Assembly (NCBI RefSeq): GCF_011759505.1
Contig: NZ_JAAOYO010000006.1
Location: 17,628 to 81,627 of the forward strand
Source: Curtobacterium salicis
Lineage (GTDB): Bacteria; Actinomycetota; Actinomycetes; Actinomycetales; Microbacteriaceae
DNA: 64,000 bases
Direction: 5' to 3'
In this document: positions 17,374-24,588 of the stretch, piece by piece
How positions within the stretch are numbered: position 1 is the first letter of the stretch
Layout of the letters: each line of letters starts with the position of its first letter
Notes under the pieces: model-generated
Database searches by the model: none
What the model was told of the DNA's origin: nothing
Seen by the model: only the letters and a program-made list of their open reading frames with translations
Position numbers and translations under genes: made by a program

Positions 17374-18021
17374 TCACCGTTCGACGGTCGCCAGCGTCCG
17401 GCCGTGGCGAGCCGCGTCGCCCTCGGCACGGACCCGCAACTCGTCGGCCAGCTCCGTGAACTGGTCGGGGGCAGGGTTCACCCCGACGAGCGTGAACTCC
17501 CGCGTCACCACCTCGAGGTCGAGCTGCCAGACGTCCTCGAGGATGCGCCGCATCCAGGCGGTGGCGTGGTCCCATCCCTCCCGGGGCGTGCCGGCGGAGT
17601 AGTTGCCCCCCTGCACCGTGACCAGGACGGCCGGCTTGCCCGCGGTGGCGGGTGCGACGCCGGGCGCCATGCGCGGATCGGTCAGCACGAGGTCGACGTA
17701 GGACTTGAAGTGCTGCGAGACGCCGAAGTTGTAGAGCGGCACGGCGAACAGCAGCGCGTCGGCACGGGTGAGCTCGTCGGTCAGCTCGCTCGCCAGGGCG
17801 ACCGCGGCAACCTGGGCGGGCGTGCGCTCGGACTCGGGTGTCGCGGACGCGGCGACGGCGTCGGCCCAGGCGTCCGCGGGCAGGGGCTCGGAGCCGACGT
17901 GGCGTCGGGTCACGGCGGAGCCCGCGTGCACGGCGCTCCACTCCGCTTCGACGATGTCGCCGAGCGCTCGGCTGGTGGAGCCGTCGGTGCGGATGCTGGC
18001 GTCCAGGCGGAACAGGGTCAT
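17374..18021 (-). CDS. azoR: FMN-dependent NADH-azoreductase / NAD(P)H quinone reductase
   Basis: A 215-residue flavodoxin-fold enzyme of the AzoR family. The N-terminal LFRLDASIRTDGSTSRAL holds the FMN phosphate loop; VPLYNFGVSQHFKSYVD and TVQGGNYSAGTP are family hallmarks. AzoR reduces azo dyes and quinones with NADH through bound FMN. The ATG at 18021 has AAGGAG 5 bases upstream. It is divergent from an HxlR regulator with a GTTAC/GTAAC dyad in between, the usual arrangement for electrophile- or quinone-induced reductases. Confidence 0.88.
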   Translation of the reverse strand: MTLFRLDASIRTDGSTSRALGDIVEAEWSAVHAGSAVTRRHVGSEPLPADAWADAVAASATPESERTPAQVAAVALASELTDELTRADALLFAVPLYNFGVSQHFKSYVDLVLTDPRMAPGVAPATAGKPAVLVTVQGGNYSAGTPREGWDHATAWMRRILEDVWQLDLEVVTREFTLVGVNPAPDQFTELADELRVRAEGDAARHGRTLATVER

Positions 18022-18063
18022 GACACTCCTTCGATCGTCCCCGGGTCGGCGACCCGGGCTACA

Positions 18064-18078
18064 GTTACGATCAGTAAC
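18064..18078. promoter_or_regulatory. HxlR operator candidate
   Basis: GTTAC-GATCA-GTAAC is a perfect 5-bp dyad lying 43 bases before the azoreductase start, in the divergent region. Two further GTTAC half-sites follow at about 18096 and 18117. Confidence 0.55.
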
Positions 18079-18145
18079 CCTGCCTGCCGGGCTCGCGTTA
18101 CCGCAAACGACCCCCTGTTACCCGGCAGTGACCACGGGAGACCGG

Positions 18146-18586
18146 ATGACGGACCAGACAGCACTGGAGCGGTTGCACGCCCGGCTCGACCAGTCCATGC
18201 CGACGATGGCCGAGCTCTGCACCGGCGAGGACCCGGACCTCTTCCGGTCGCTGCTGGCACGCATGGGCGACAAGTGGACGCTGCTGGTGATCGGCGTGCT
18301 CGGTGACGAACGCCGACGGTTCACCGAGCTCTCCGAGGTCATCCCGGGCATCTCGCGCCGGATGCTGACCGTGACCCTGCGCGCACTCGAGCGCGACGGG
18401 CTCGTGTCGCGGACGGTCCACGCCCAGGTGCCGCCCCGCGTCGACTACGAGCTCACCGACCTCGGACGGTCGCTCCAGCACGTGGCCCTGGAGCTCGCCG
18501 ACTGGGTGCGGGAACACCAGCGGACGCTCGCCGGCAACCGGCAGGCCTTCGACGGCGACGGCGACCGCGACGACAGCGGTCGATGA
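18146..18586 (+). CDS. HxlR family winged-helix regulator
   Basis: The 146-residue protein is a MarR/HxlR-type winged helix: DPDLFRSLLARMGDKWTLLVIGVL, RRFTELSEVIPGISRRMLTVTLRALERDGLVSR and the wing RVDYELTDLG. There is no cysteine in the N-terminal part where thiol-sensing homologues carry one, so the inducer is not obvious. The ATG at 18146 has GGGAG 6 bases upstream. It is divergent from the azoreductase gene, its likely target. Confidence 0.87.
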   Translation: MTDQTALERLHARLDQSMPTMAELCTGEDPDLFRSLLARMGDKWTLLVIGVLGDERRRFTELSEVIPGISRRMLTVTLRALERDGLVSRTVHAQVPPRVDYELTDLGRSLQHVALELADWVREHQRTLAGNRQAFDGDGDRDDSGR

Positions 18587-18596
18587 CGACGCCTCG

Positions 18597-18639
18597 GGAC
18601 GTCCGCGGGTGGGACCCGCCTCCTCACCCCGCGACGTCC
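18597..18639. terminator. Imperfect hairpin between HxlR and VOC genes
   Basis: GGACGTC plus GCGGG (18597-18609, one bulged C) pairs with CCCGC plus GACGTCC (18628-18639). It lies between convergent genes and runs into the 3' end of the VOC gene. Confidence 0.35.
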
Positions 18640-19082
18640 GTCCCGCCGTCGTGACCCGGTGACGCGGGCGCGGCATGCGACGACCCGCTCGTCCGGTCGC
18701 TCCGCGCCGGGTCGGTGGCGGGACCGCTGAACAGGTTGACGACGTTGCCGTCGGGGTCGCGGACCAGTGCGGAGCGGTTGCCCCACGGCATCGTGGCCGG
18801 TTCGAGGACGACGTCCTCGCTCTCGACCTGCAGGTCGGCGACGGCGCGGTCGACGTCGGCGACCTCGAACTCGATGAACACCGACCGGTTCGTCGCCGGG
18901 ACGAGGGCGCCGCCCAGCATGGCGACGGTCGCGGTGCTGGCGATCGCGAGGTTCGCGCCCGGCCCACTGAACTGCGCGAAGACCGGCGCGGGGCGCTCGG
19001 CCTGCTGCCCGGTGACCTGCTCGTAGAAGGCGACGAGGCCGTCGAGATCGTCGGTGACGATGCGGATGGATGCGAACGACAT
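18624..19082 (-). CDS. VOC family (glyoxalase/bleomycin-resistance fold) protein
   Basis: The 152-residue protein has the paired beta-alpha-beta-beta-beta units of the vicinal oxygen chelate fold: FASIRIVTDDLDGLVAFYEQVTG at the start and SVFIEFEVADVDRAVADL in the second half, ending RDPDGNVVNLF. VOC proteins include lyases, dioxygenases and drug-binding proteins; the substrate is unknown. The last 30 residues are a low-complexity tail. The start has GGAGGA 5 bases upstream. It follows a WYL-type regulator gene on the same strand by about 100 bases and may be controlled by it. Confidence 0.8.
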   Translation of the reverse strand: MSFASIRIVTDDLDGLVAFYEQVTGQQAERPAPVFAQFSGPGANLAIASTATVAMLGGALVPATNRSVFIEFEVADVDRAVADLQVESEDVVLEPATMPWGNRSALVRDPDGNVVNLFSGPATDPARSDRTSGSSHAAPASPGHDGGTDVAG

Positions 19083-19183
19083 GTGGTTCCTCCGGTGTGC
19101 TGGTGTGTGGTGAGGGCATCAGCTTCACGGAGCGTCGCGACACCGTCCTGTCGGTGTTCCCCGAGAACGGTCCCGGCGACGGA

Positions 19184-19879
19184 TCAGTCGTCCATGACGG
19201 ACCGCAGCCGTCCGTACGGGATCGCGAGTTCCTCTGGTCGGAGGGAGCGCTTCGGGGGTCGTTCGTCCGTGACCTCGACGGAGAGCATCCGATCTCCCCG
19301 GAACGCCCGTACTCCGTCACGCAGTCGGCACCAGGCGATCAGGTACCACTGCCCCTCCTTCCCGATGGACCCCAGTGGTTCGACGTCCCGGACCGAGTCC
19401 GCCCCGTCGGCGTCCTGGTAGCGGAGCCGCACGACACGGTCCGATCGGAGGGCCGCCGCGAACGCCGTCGGCACGACGACGTCGTCCTCGCCCTCGAGGA
19501 AGTGCACCCGCGACGCGAGTGCACTGGCACGTGCCGCGTCCCCGTCGGGCATGACCGCGAGCACCTTCCGGGCAGCCGTCCGGGCCGACTGCCGGAACGG
19601 GCTGTGCCGGAGCCCGCCGAGTCCGATCAGCACCGCGAGGGCCTCGTCCAGCGTGAACCCCGCGGGGCCGAGCGTCGCCGACGCGTCGATGACGTACCCG
19701 CCGGTCCGGCCGGGCTCCGCCCAGATCGGCAGGCCCGACTGCTGCAACGCGGCGAGGTCCCGCTCGATGGTCCGGACCGACACCTCGAACCGTTCCGCGA
19801 GGCGACGAGCGCTCCGCGGTCGCGGCGACACGGCACGCAACTCCTCGACGAGGCCGTACAGACGATCCGTTCGGTTCAC
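19184..19879 (-). CDS. YafY-like HTH/WYL domain transcriptional regulator
   Basis: The 231-residue protein starts NRTDRLYGLVEELRAVSP, a winged HTH of the DeoR-like group (SARRLAERFEVSVRTIERDL), and ends with a WYL domain (VVRLRYQDADG, PLGSIGKEGQWYLIAWC, FRGDRMLSVEVT). WYL domains bind nucleic acid or small ligands. GTG 19879 is chosen because conserved sequence begins there; the 60 residues upstream in frame are repeat-derived. A weak GATGAT box lies 6 bases before it. The likely target is the VOC gene downstream. Confidence 0.82.
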   Translation of the reverse strand: MNRTDRLYGLVEELRAVSPRPRSARRLAERFEVSVRTIERDLAALQQSGLPIWAEPGRTGGYVIDASATLGPAGFTLDEALAVLIGLGGLRHSPFRQSARTAARKVLAVMPDGDAARASALASRVHFLEGEDDVVVPTAFAAALRSDRVVRLRYQDADGADSVRDVEPLGSIGKEGQWYLIAWCRLRDGVRAFRGDRMLSVEVTDERPPKRSLRPEELAIPYGRLRSVMDD

Positions 19880-19973
19880 GCACTCATCATCCGCCAGGTC
19901 GCGGCTCTGCGAGGCTCGCGTCCAGCGACACGGCTCGGGCCGGCAGGAGCGCGTCCTGTCGCTTGAGGCGAAT

Positions 19974-20032
19974 CCGGGAGGCGCGTGGCGCGGAACCGGG
20001 AGGCGCGTGGCGGAGCCGGGAGGCGCGTGGCG
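19974..20032. repeat. Three direct copies of a 17-bp sequence
   Basis: CCGGGAGGCGCGTGGCG occurs identically at 19974-19990, 19996-20012 and 20016-20032, with spacers of 5 and 3 bases. It lies in the 301-bp gap 19880-20180, which otherwise holds the inverted repeat at 20038 and the two LacI operators and shows no gene. Confidence 0.9.
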
Positions 20033-20037
20033 CGCTC

Positions 20038-20062
20038 CATTTGTTGGCATCGCAGACAAATG
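20038..20062. promoter_or_regulatory. Inverted repeat CATTTGT-N11-ACAAATG
   Basis: The arms are perfect 7-mers with an 11-base spacer. It lies directly upstream of the first GAAGCGCTTC operator and is AT-rich compared with its surroundings. It could be a second regulator's site for the sugar locus or the site of the WYL regulator. Confidence 0.4.
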
Positions 20063-20068
20063 CTTGCG

Positions 20069-20080
20069 CGAAGCGCTTCG
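20069..20080. promoter_or_regulatory. LacI operator O1 (CGAAGCGCTTCG)
   Basis: A perfect 12-bp palindrome with the central CG typical of LacI-family sites. It lies upstream of the LacI gene at 20181 and shares its core with O2 and O3. Confidence 0.75.
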
Positions 20081-20109
20081 ACGCTGTTAGCGTCGCCGTC
20101 GCGAGCTGA

Positions 20110-20122
20110 TCGAAGCGCTTCA
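20110..20122. promoter_or_regulatory. LacI operator O2 (core GAAGCGCTTC)
   Basis: TCGAAGCGCTTCA repeats the O1 core about 41 bases further downstream, close to the repressor's own start, consistent with cooperative autoregulation. Confidence 0.7.
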
Positions 20123-20180
20123 CAAGCGCCGCGGTGAGCCGCGCAGGGCACGGCGCAGACAGGCACGAGGAGGTGCGGGC

Positions 20181-21188
20181 ATGGTGACGATCCACGAGGT
20201 GGCGAAGGCCGCCGGCGTCTCGATCTCGACCGTCTCGTACGCCCTCTCCGGCAAGCGCAGCATCTCCGCCACGACCCGTGCACGCATCGACCAGGCCGTC
20301 GCCGAGCTCGACTACCGACCGAACGCCGGCGCCCGCATGCTCGCCGGCGCACGCACGAACATCCTGGCCCTGTCCGCCCCGATCCGGGAGGACGCGCACC
20401 TGCCCACGCACATGCGCTTCGTCACCGCGGTGGTCGAGGCGGCGCGGGCCCACGACGACGACGTCCTGCTCCTCGCTCGCGACGACGAGGTCACCGGCAT
20501 CCGGCGCGTGGTCGACAGCTCGCTGGTCGACGGGGTCGTCGTGCTCGGGGTCTCGACGGACGACGAGCGCGCCGAGGTCGTGCGTCGTTCGGGTGCGGCG
20601 GCCGCGTTCGTCGGCGTGCCGGGTGACACCACGGGCCTGACCTGCATCGACCTGGACTTCGCGGAGGCCGGCCGTGCGTCGGTCCGCGAACTCGCCGCCG
20701 CCGGACACCGCAGCATCGGCGTGATCGGCCACCCCGCCACCTACGTCGAACGGCACACCGGCTTCATCCGCCGCTTCGCCGACGCGTTCGAGGACGAGTG
20801 CCGGGCAGCCGGCGTCGCGACCCTGGCGCTGTACCCGTCCCTCGACCGTGCCGACCAGCGTGCTGCGGCCGACGAGCTGCTCGCCGGCCTGCCGGACATG
20901 ACCGCGCTCGTGTTCCACTGCAACGAGCCCGTCGTCGAGGCCGTCCTCGCCCACCTGGTGGCACGGGGTGTCCGCGTCCCCGAGGACGTGTCGGTCGTCG
21001 CCGCCTGTGCGAGCTACGACACCGACCGGCTCGAGATCCCCCTGTCCACCATCCCCCTCCCGCTCGAGGAGATGTGTCGCGGCGCCGTGGAGGACGCCGT
21101 CCGTCAGGTCGACGGAGCCCGTGAACCGGGCGTCACACTCCTCCGACCGCGGTTCATCGACCGCGGGTCCATCCGGCCGGTGCACTGA
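20181..21188 (+). CDS. LacI family regulator of the alpha-xyloside locus
   Basis: A 335-residue LacI repressor. The HTH is at residues 3-24 (TIHEVAKAAGVSISTVSYALSG) and the hinge is YRPNAGARMLAG. The sensor domain ends IPLSTIPLPLEEMCRGAVE, diverged from the common FDD...TTIRQP block. The ATG at 20181 has GAGGAGG upstream. Operators O1 and O2 precede it and O3 precedes the binding-protein gene at 21283, so it probably represses itself and the transporter/alpha-xylosidase operon; the inducer is presumably an alpha-xyloside or xylose. Confidence 0.88.
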   Translation: MVTIHEVAKAAGVSISTVSYALSGKRSISATTRARIDQAVAELDYRPNAGARMLAGARTNILALSAPIREDAHLPTHMRFVTAVVEAARAHDDDVLLLARDDEVTGIRRVVDSSLVDGVVVLGVSTDDERAEVVRRSGAAAAFVGVPGDTTGLTCIDLDFAEAGRASVRELAAAGHRSIGVIGHPATYVERHTGFIRRFADAFEDECRAAGVATLALYPSLDRADQRAAADELLAGLPDMTALVFHCNEPVVEAVLAHLVARGVRVPEDVSVVAACASYDTDRLEIPLSTIPLPLEEMCRGAVEDAVRQVDGAREPGVTLLRPRFIDRGSIRPVH

Positions 21189-21224
21189 CCGGCTCCGAAC
21201 GGCCAGCGTCCTCGTCGGTCCATC

Positions 21225-21240
21225 GTCGAAGCGCTTCGAC
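21225..21240. promoter_or_regulatory. LacI operator O3 (perfect 16-bp palindrome)
   Basis: GTCGAAGCGCTTCGAC is fully symmetric and lies 42 bases before the solute-binding protein start. Identity of its core with O1 and O2 ties the transporter operon to the LacI regulator. Confidence 0.8.
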
Positions 21241-21282
21241 CGTTCGATCCCGCCCCGAAAAACCCTACAAGGAAGTAGCGAC

Positions 21283-22587
21283 ATGAAGAAGTCACGCCTG
21301 CTCGGCGCACTCGCCGGGCTCGCCGCGACCGCCGTCGTCCTGACCGGCTGTTCCGCCGGCGGGAGCGCCGACGACCGCAGCAACGAGGACGGCAAGACCC
21401 TGAAGCTCTGGCACTTCGAGTCCGAGGACTCCGCCATGGGCAAGGCCTGGAAGGAGTCCATCAAGGTCTTCGAGAAGGAGACCGGCGCCAAGGTCGAGTT
21501 CCAGGAGAAGAGCTTCGAGCAGATCCGGAAGACGGCCAGCCAGTCGCTCAACTCCGACCAGGCCCCGGACCTCATCGAGTACAACAAGGGCAACGCGACC
21601 GCCGGCCTGCTCGCCAGCCAGGGCCTCCTCAGCCCGCTCGACGACGCGGTGGAGAAGTACGGGTGGGACGACAAGCTCGCCAAGTCCCTGCAGACGACCG
21701 CCCGCTACGACGACAAGGGCGTGATGGGCTCCGGCTCCTGGTACGGCGTGCCCGACTACGGCGAGTACGTGGAGTTCTACTACAACAAGGACCTGTTCGA
21801 GAAGTACGGCGTCGAGGTGCCCAAGACCCAGGCCGACCTCGAGAAGGCCATGGCCACGTTCGAGTCGAAGGGCGTGACGCCGCTCGCCGAGTCCGCCGCC
21901 GAGTACCCCCTCGGTCAGCTCTGGTACCAGCTCGCCCTGTCCAAGGCGGACCGCAGCTGGGTGGACGACTACCAGCTGTACAAGAACCCGGTCGACTTCT
22001 CCGACGAGCAGATCTCGTACGCCACGAAGACGATCAAGGACTGGACCGACAAGGGCTACATCTCCGGCGACGCCACGGGCATGAAAGCCGAGGACGCGGG
22101 CACCGCCTTCATCAGCGGCAAGTACCCGATGTTCTTCTCCGGCTCGTGGTGGTACGGCCGGTTCACCACCGAGATGCAGCAGGACTGGGGCACGTTCCTC
22201 TACCCCGGCGCCGAGATGTCCCCGGGTTCCTCGGGCAACCTCTGGGTCGTCCCCACGAAGGCGAAGAACAAGACCCTCGCCGAGAAGTTCATCGACATCA
22301 CGCTCCGTCCCGACATGCAGGCGATCATCGGCAACAACGGTGGCGTCCCGGTCGCGGCGGAGGAGTCGGACATCACGGACGCGAAGAGCAAGGAGCTCAT
22401 CGCCAACTTCAACACGCTGACCGGACGTGACGGTCTCGGGTACTACCCCGACTGGCCCACCTCGACGTTCTACGACCAGCTGAACGCCGGTCTGCAGAGC
22501 GTGCTCAACGGCAGCAGCTCGCCGAAGCAGGTCAACGAGGAGCTCGGTCAGCAGTACGCCGACGGCGTGAAGGCCGTCACCGGCTGA
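21283..22587 (+). CDS. ABC transporter sugar-binding lipoprotein
   Basis: The 434-residue protein has a lipoprotein signal: basic MKKSR, a hydrophobic stretch and lipobox LTGC with Cys23. The mature part is a type 1 extracellular solute-binding protein (LKLWHFESEDS, FEQIRKTASQSLNSDQAPDLIEYNKG, GVPDYGEYVEFYYNKDLFEKYG, FFSGSWWYG). It presents an oligosaccharide to the two permeases encoded downstream. AAGGAAG lies upstream of the ATG at 21283. No ATPase gene is in this locus, so a shared MsiK-like ATPase encoded elsewhere is expected, as is usual for such actinobacterial systems. Confidence 0.92.
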   Translation: MKKSRLLGALAGLAATAVVLTGCSAGGSADDRSNEDGKTLKLWHFESEDSAMGKAWKESIKVFEKETGAKVEFQEKSFEQIRKTASQSLNSDQAPDLIEYNKGNATAGLLASQGLLSPLDDAVEKYGWDDKLAKSLQTTARYDDKGVMGSGSWYGVPDYGEYVEFYYNKDLFEKYGVEVPKTQADLEKAMATFESKGVTPLAESAAEYPLGQLWYQLALSKADRSWVDDYQLYKNPVDFSDEQISYATKTIKDWTDKGYISGDATGMKAEDAGTAFISGKYPMFFSGSWWYGRFTTEMQQDWGTFLYPGAEMSPGSSGNLWVVPTKAKNKTLAEKFIDITLRPDMQAIIGNNGGVPVAAEESDITDAKSKELIANFNTLTGRDGLGYYPDWPTSTFYDQLNAGLQSVLNGSSSPKQVNEELGQQYADGVKAVTG

Positions 22588-22606
22588 CCCGGCCACCCCG
22601 GCCGAC

Positions 22607-22649
22607 CCGGGAGGCACGGTGCGCGTCCGACCCGCACCGCGCCTCCCGG
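22607..22649 (+). terminator. Intercistronic hairpin after the binding-protein gene
   Basis: Two 17-base arms (22607-22623 and 22633-22649) pair with one mismatch around a 9-base loop; the arms read CCGGGAGGC and GCCTCCCGG at their outer ends. Placed between the binding protein and permease genes, it would lower permease expression or stabilise the binding-protein message. Confidence 0.65.
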
Positions 22650-22687
22650 CCCCCTCACCACCCACTCCCCGGAAGGGAAGCCCGACG

Positions 22688-23665
22688 ATGGCGTCCAGTC
22701 CTCCCGTCGCGCCGCTCCGCGGCCGCGTCCCCCGCCCCCGCCGCCGCGACGACGGCGCGATCATGCCCGCCTCCGGCCGCGGCAGCTACTGGTTCTACCT
22801 GCTCCCCGGCTTCGTCCTGCTGGCGGCGATCATCCTCGTGCCGCTCGGATGGAACGTGTACCTGTCGTTCACGAACTACCGCGGGATCCTGCCGCCGCAG
22901 TTCACCGGCCTGGACAACTGGCGCCGGCTGATGTCCGACGGGCAGTTCTGGATCTCGTTCCGGAACAGCATCGTGATGATCCTGGCGATGGTGATCGTGC
23001 CGACCAGCCTGGGCCTCGTCCTGGCCGCTGCCCTGTTCGACGTCATCGGCAAGAAGTTCGGCGGCAAGCTCGCCAGCTTCCTCCGGGCCACGTACTACCT
23101 GCCGCAGATCCTGCCCGCGGTGATCGCCGCGATCGTCATCGGGTGGATCCTCCGCCCGGAGAACGGCGCGCTCAACGCGGTCCTCGGTGCGGTCGGCCTC
23201 GACGGCCTGCAGCACAACTGGCTCGGCAGCCCGGACACCGCCCTGCTCTCCGTCGCGGTCGTGCTCGTCTGGGTGCAGATCGGCTACCCGGTCGTCGTCT
23301 TCATGGCGGCCCTGCAGCGCGTCGACCCGGAACTGTACGAAGCCGCCGAGCTCGACGGCGCGAACTGGTTCCAGCGCTTCCGCTCCATCACGGTGCACAT
23401 CATCCGGCCCGAGATCTTCGTGGTCGTGCTCACCTGCACGATCGCGGCGCTCAAGGTGTTCGGCCCCGTGTACGCCCTGACCGGCGGTGGCCCGGGCAAC
23501 GCCACGATCGTGCCGAGCTACTACTCGTACAGCCAGTTCTTCCAGGCGCAGCAGGTCGGGTACGGCGCGACGATCGCCACCGCCCTGACGGTCGTCATCG
23601 TCATCGTCGCCATCGGGTTCATCGCCGCCCAGAACCGGGCCGAACGCAAGGAGGAGGCACGATGA
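22688..23665 (+). CDS. ABC transporter permease (MalF-like)
   Basis: The 325-residue protein has a basic N-terminus, six predicted transmembrane helices beginning WFYLLPGFVLLAAIILVPLGW, and the ATPase-contact EAA loop EAAELDGANWFQRFRSITVHIIRP. It forms the inner-membrane channel with the next gene product. The ATG at 22688 has GGAAGGGAAG upstream; a GTG at 22619 would start inside the intercistronic hairpin and is unlikely. Stop and next start overlap as ATGA. Confidence 0.92.
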   Translation: MASSPPVAPLRGRVPRPRRRDDGAIMPASGRGSYWFYLLPGFVLLAAIILVPLGWNVYLSFTNYRGILPPQFTGLDNWRRLMSDGQFWISFRNSIVMILAMVIVPTSLGLVLAAALFDVIGKKFGGKLASFLRATYYLPQILPAVIAAIVIGWILRPENGALNAVLGAVGLDGLQHNWLGSPDTALLSVAVVLVWVQIGYPVVVFMAALQRVDPELYEAAELDGANWFQRFRSITVHIIRPEIFVVVLTCTIAALKVFGPVYALTGGGPGNATIVPSYYSYSQFFQAQQVGYGATIATALTVVIVIVAIGFIAAQNRAERKEEAR

Positions 23666-24588
23666 CCGTGTCCGCACCCGACACCAGGGCGACCGTCGCG
23701 GCGGACGCGGGGCGTGCCTCCCGTCCGACGACGCCGAAGCCGCGCAAGCGACCCGGCGAAGGCGGGCGCAAGCGGCCCTCCGACTGGGTCGTACTCGCCG
23801 GCGGGATCGTCATCGCGGTGCTCATCGCCGCGCCGTTCCTGCTCATCCTGCTCAACTCGTTCAAGACGCCGGCGGACTACGCGGCCGGCGGCCCGCTCGC
23901 CTGGCCCACGCAGCTGTCCTTCGACGGCATCACCACGTTCTGGAACCGGGTCGACTTCCCGTTGAAGCTCTGGAACAGCGTGTTCATCAGCGGCATGGTG
24001 GCGCTGCTCGCGGTGCTCATCTCGATCCTCAACGCGTTCGCGATCGGCATCGGGCGGGTCCGCTACCGCACCTGGATCGTGGTGCTGTTCATGCTCGCGA
24101 ACATGCTGCCGCAGGAGGTCCTGCTCTACCCGCTCTACATGATGTTCAAGGGCATCGGACTGTACGACAACGTGTGGAGCGTCATCATCGTCTTCACGGT
24201 GATCCAGTCCGCGTTCGGCACGTACCTGCTGTCGAGCGTATACGGCACCTTCCCGAAGGAGATCCTGGAGGCCGCCGCACTCGACGGTGCCGGCCGCTGG
24301 CGCGTGCTCTGGCGTGTGATCGTGCCGATCAGTCGCCCGACCCTGTCGGTCCTGCTCATCTTCTTCTTCATCTGGACGTGGAACGAGTTCCTCATCCCGC
24401 TGACCTTCCTGGTCAGCAACGACAACCAGACGGTCCCCGTCGCGATCTCCCTGCTGCAGGGCGACCGCCTGATGGACGTCACCACCACGAGCGCGTCGGC
24501 CCTGCTCGGCCTCATCCCGACGCTCGTGTTCTTCCTCATCTTCCAGCGCACCCTCGCGCGCGGCATCACGGCAGGAGCGGTCAAGTAA
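23662..24588 (+). CDS. ABC transporter permease (MalG-like)
   Basis: The 308-residue protein has a lysine/arginine/proline-rich N-terminal tail (about 40 residues, KPRKRPGEGGRKRP), six membrane helices and the EAA loop EAAALDGAGRWRVLWRVIVPISRPTL. It pairs with the MalF-like permease. The start overlaps the previous stop by 4 bases with AAGGAGGAGG upstream, and the stop overlaps the alpha-xylosidase start by one base (TAATG), so the four genes from the binding protein on form one operon. Confidence 0.92.
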   Translation: MTVSAPDTRATVAADAGRASRPTTPKPRKRPGEGGRKRPSDWVVLAGGIVIAVLIAAPFLLILLNSFKTPADYAAGGPLAWPTQLSFDGITTFWNRVDFPLKLWNSVFISGMVALLAVLISILNAFAIGIGRVRYRTWIVVLFMLANMLPQEVLLYPLYMMFKGIGLYDNVWSVIIVFTVIQSAFGTYLLSSVYGTFPKEILEAAALDGAGRWRVLWRVIVPISRPTLSVLLIFFFIWTWNEFLIPLTFLVSNDNQTVPVAISLLQGDRLMDVTTTSASALLGLIPTLVFFLIFQRTLARGITAGAVK

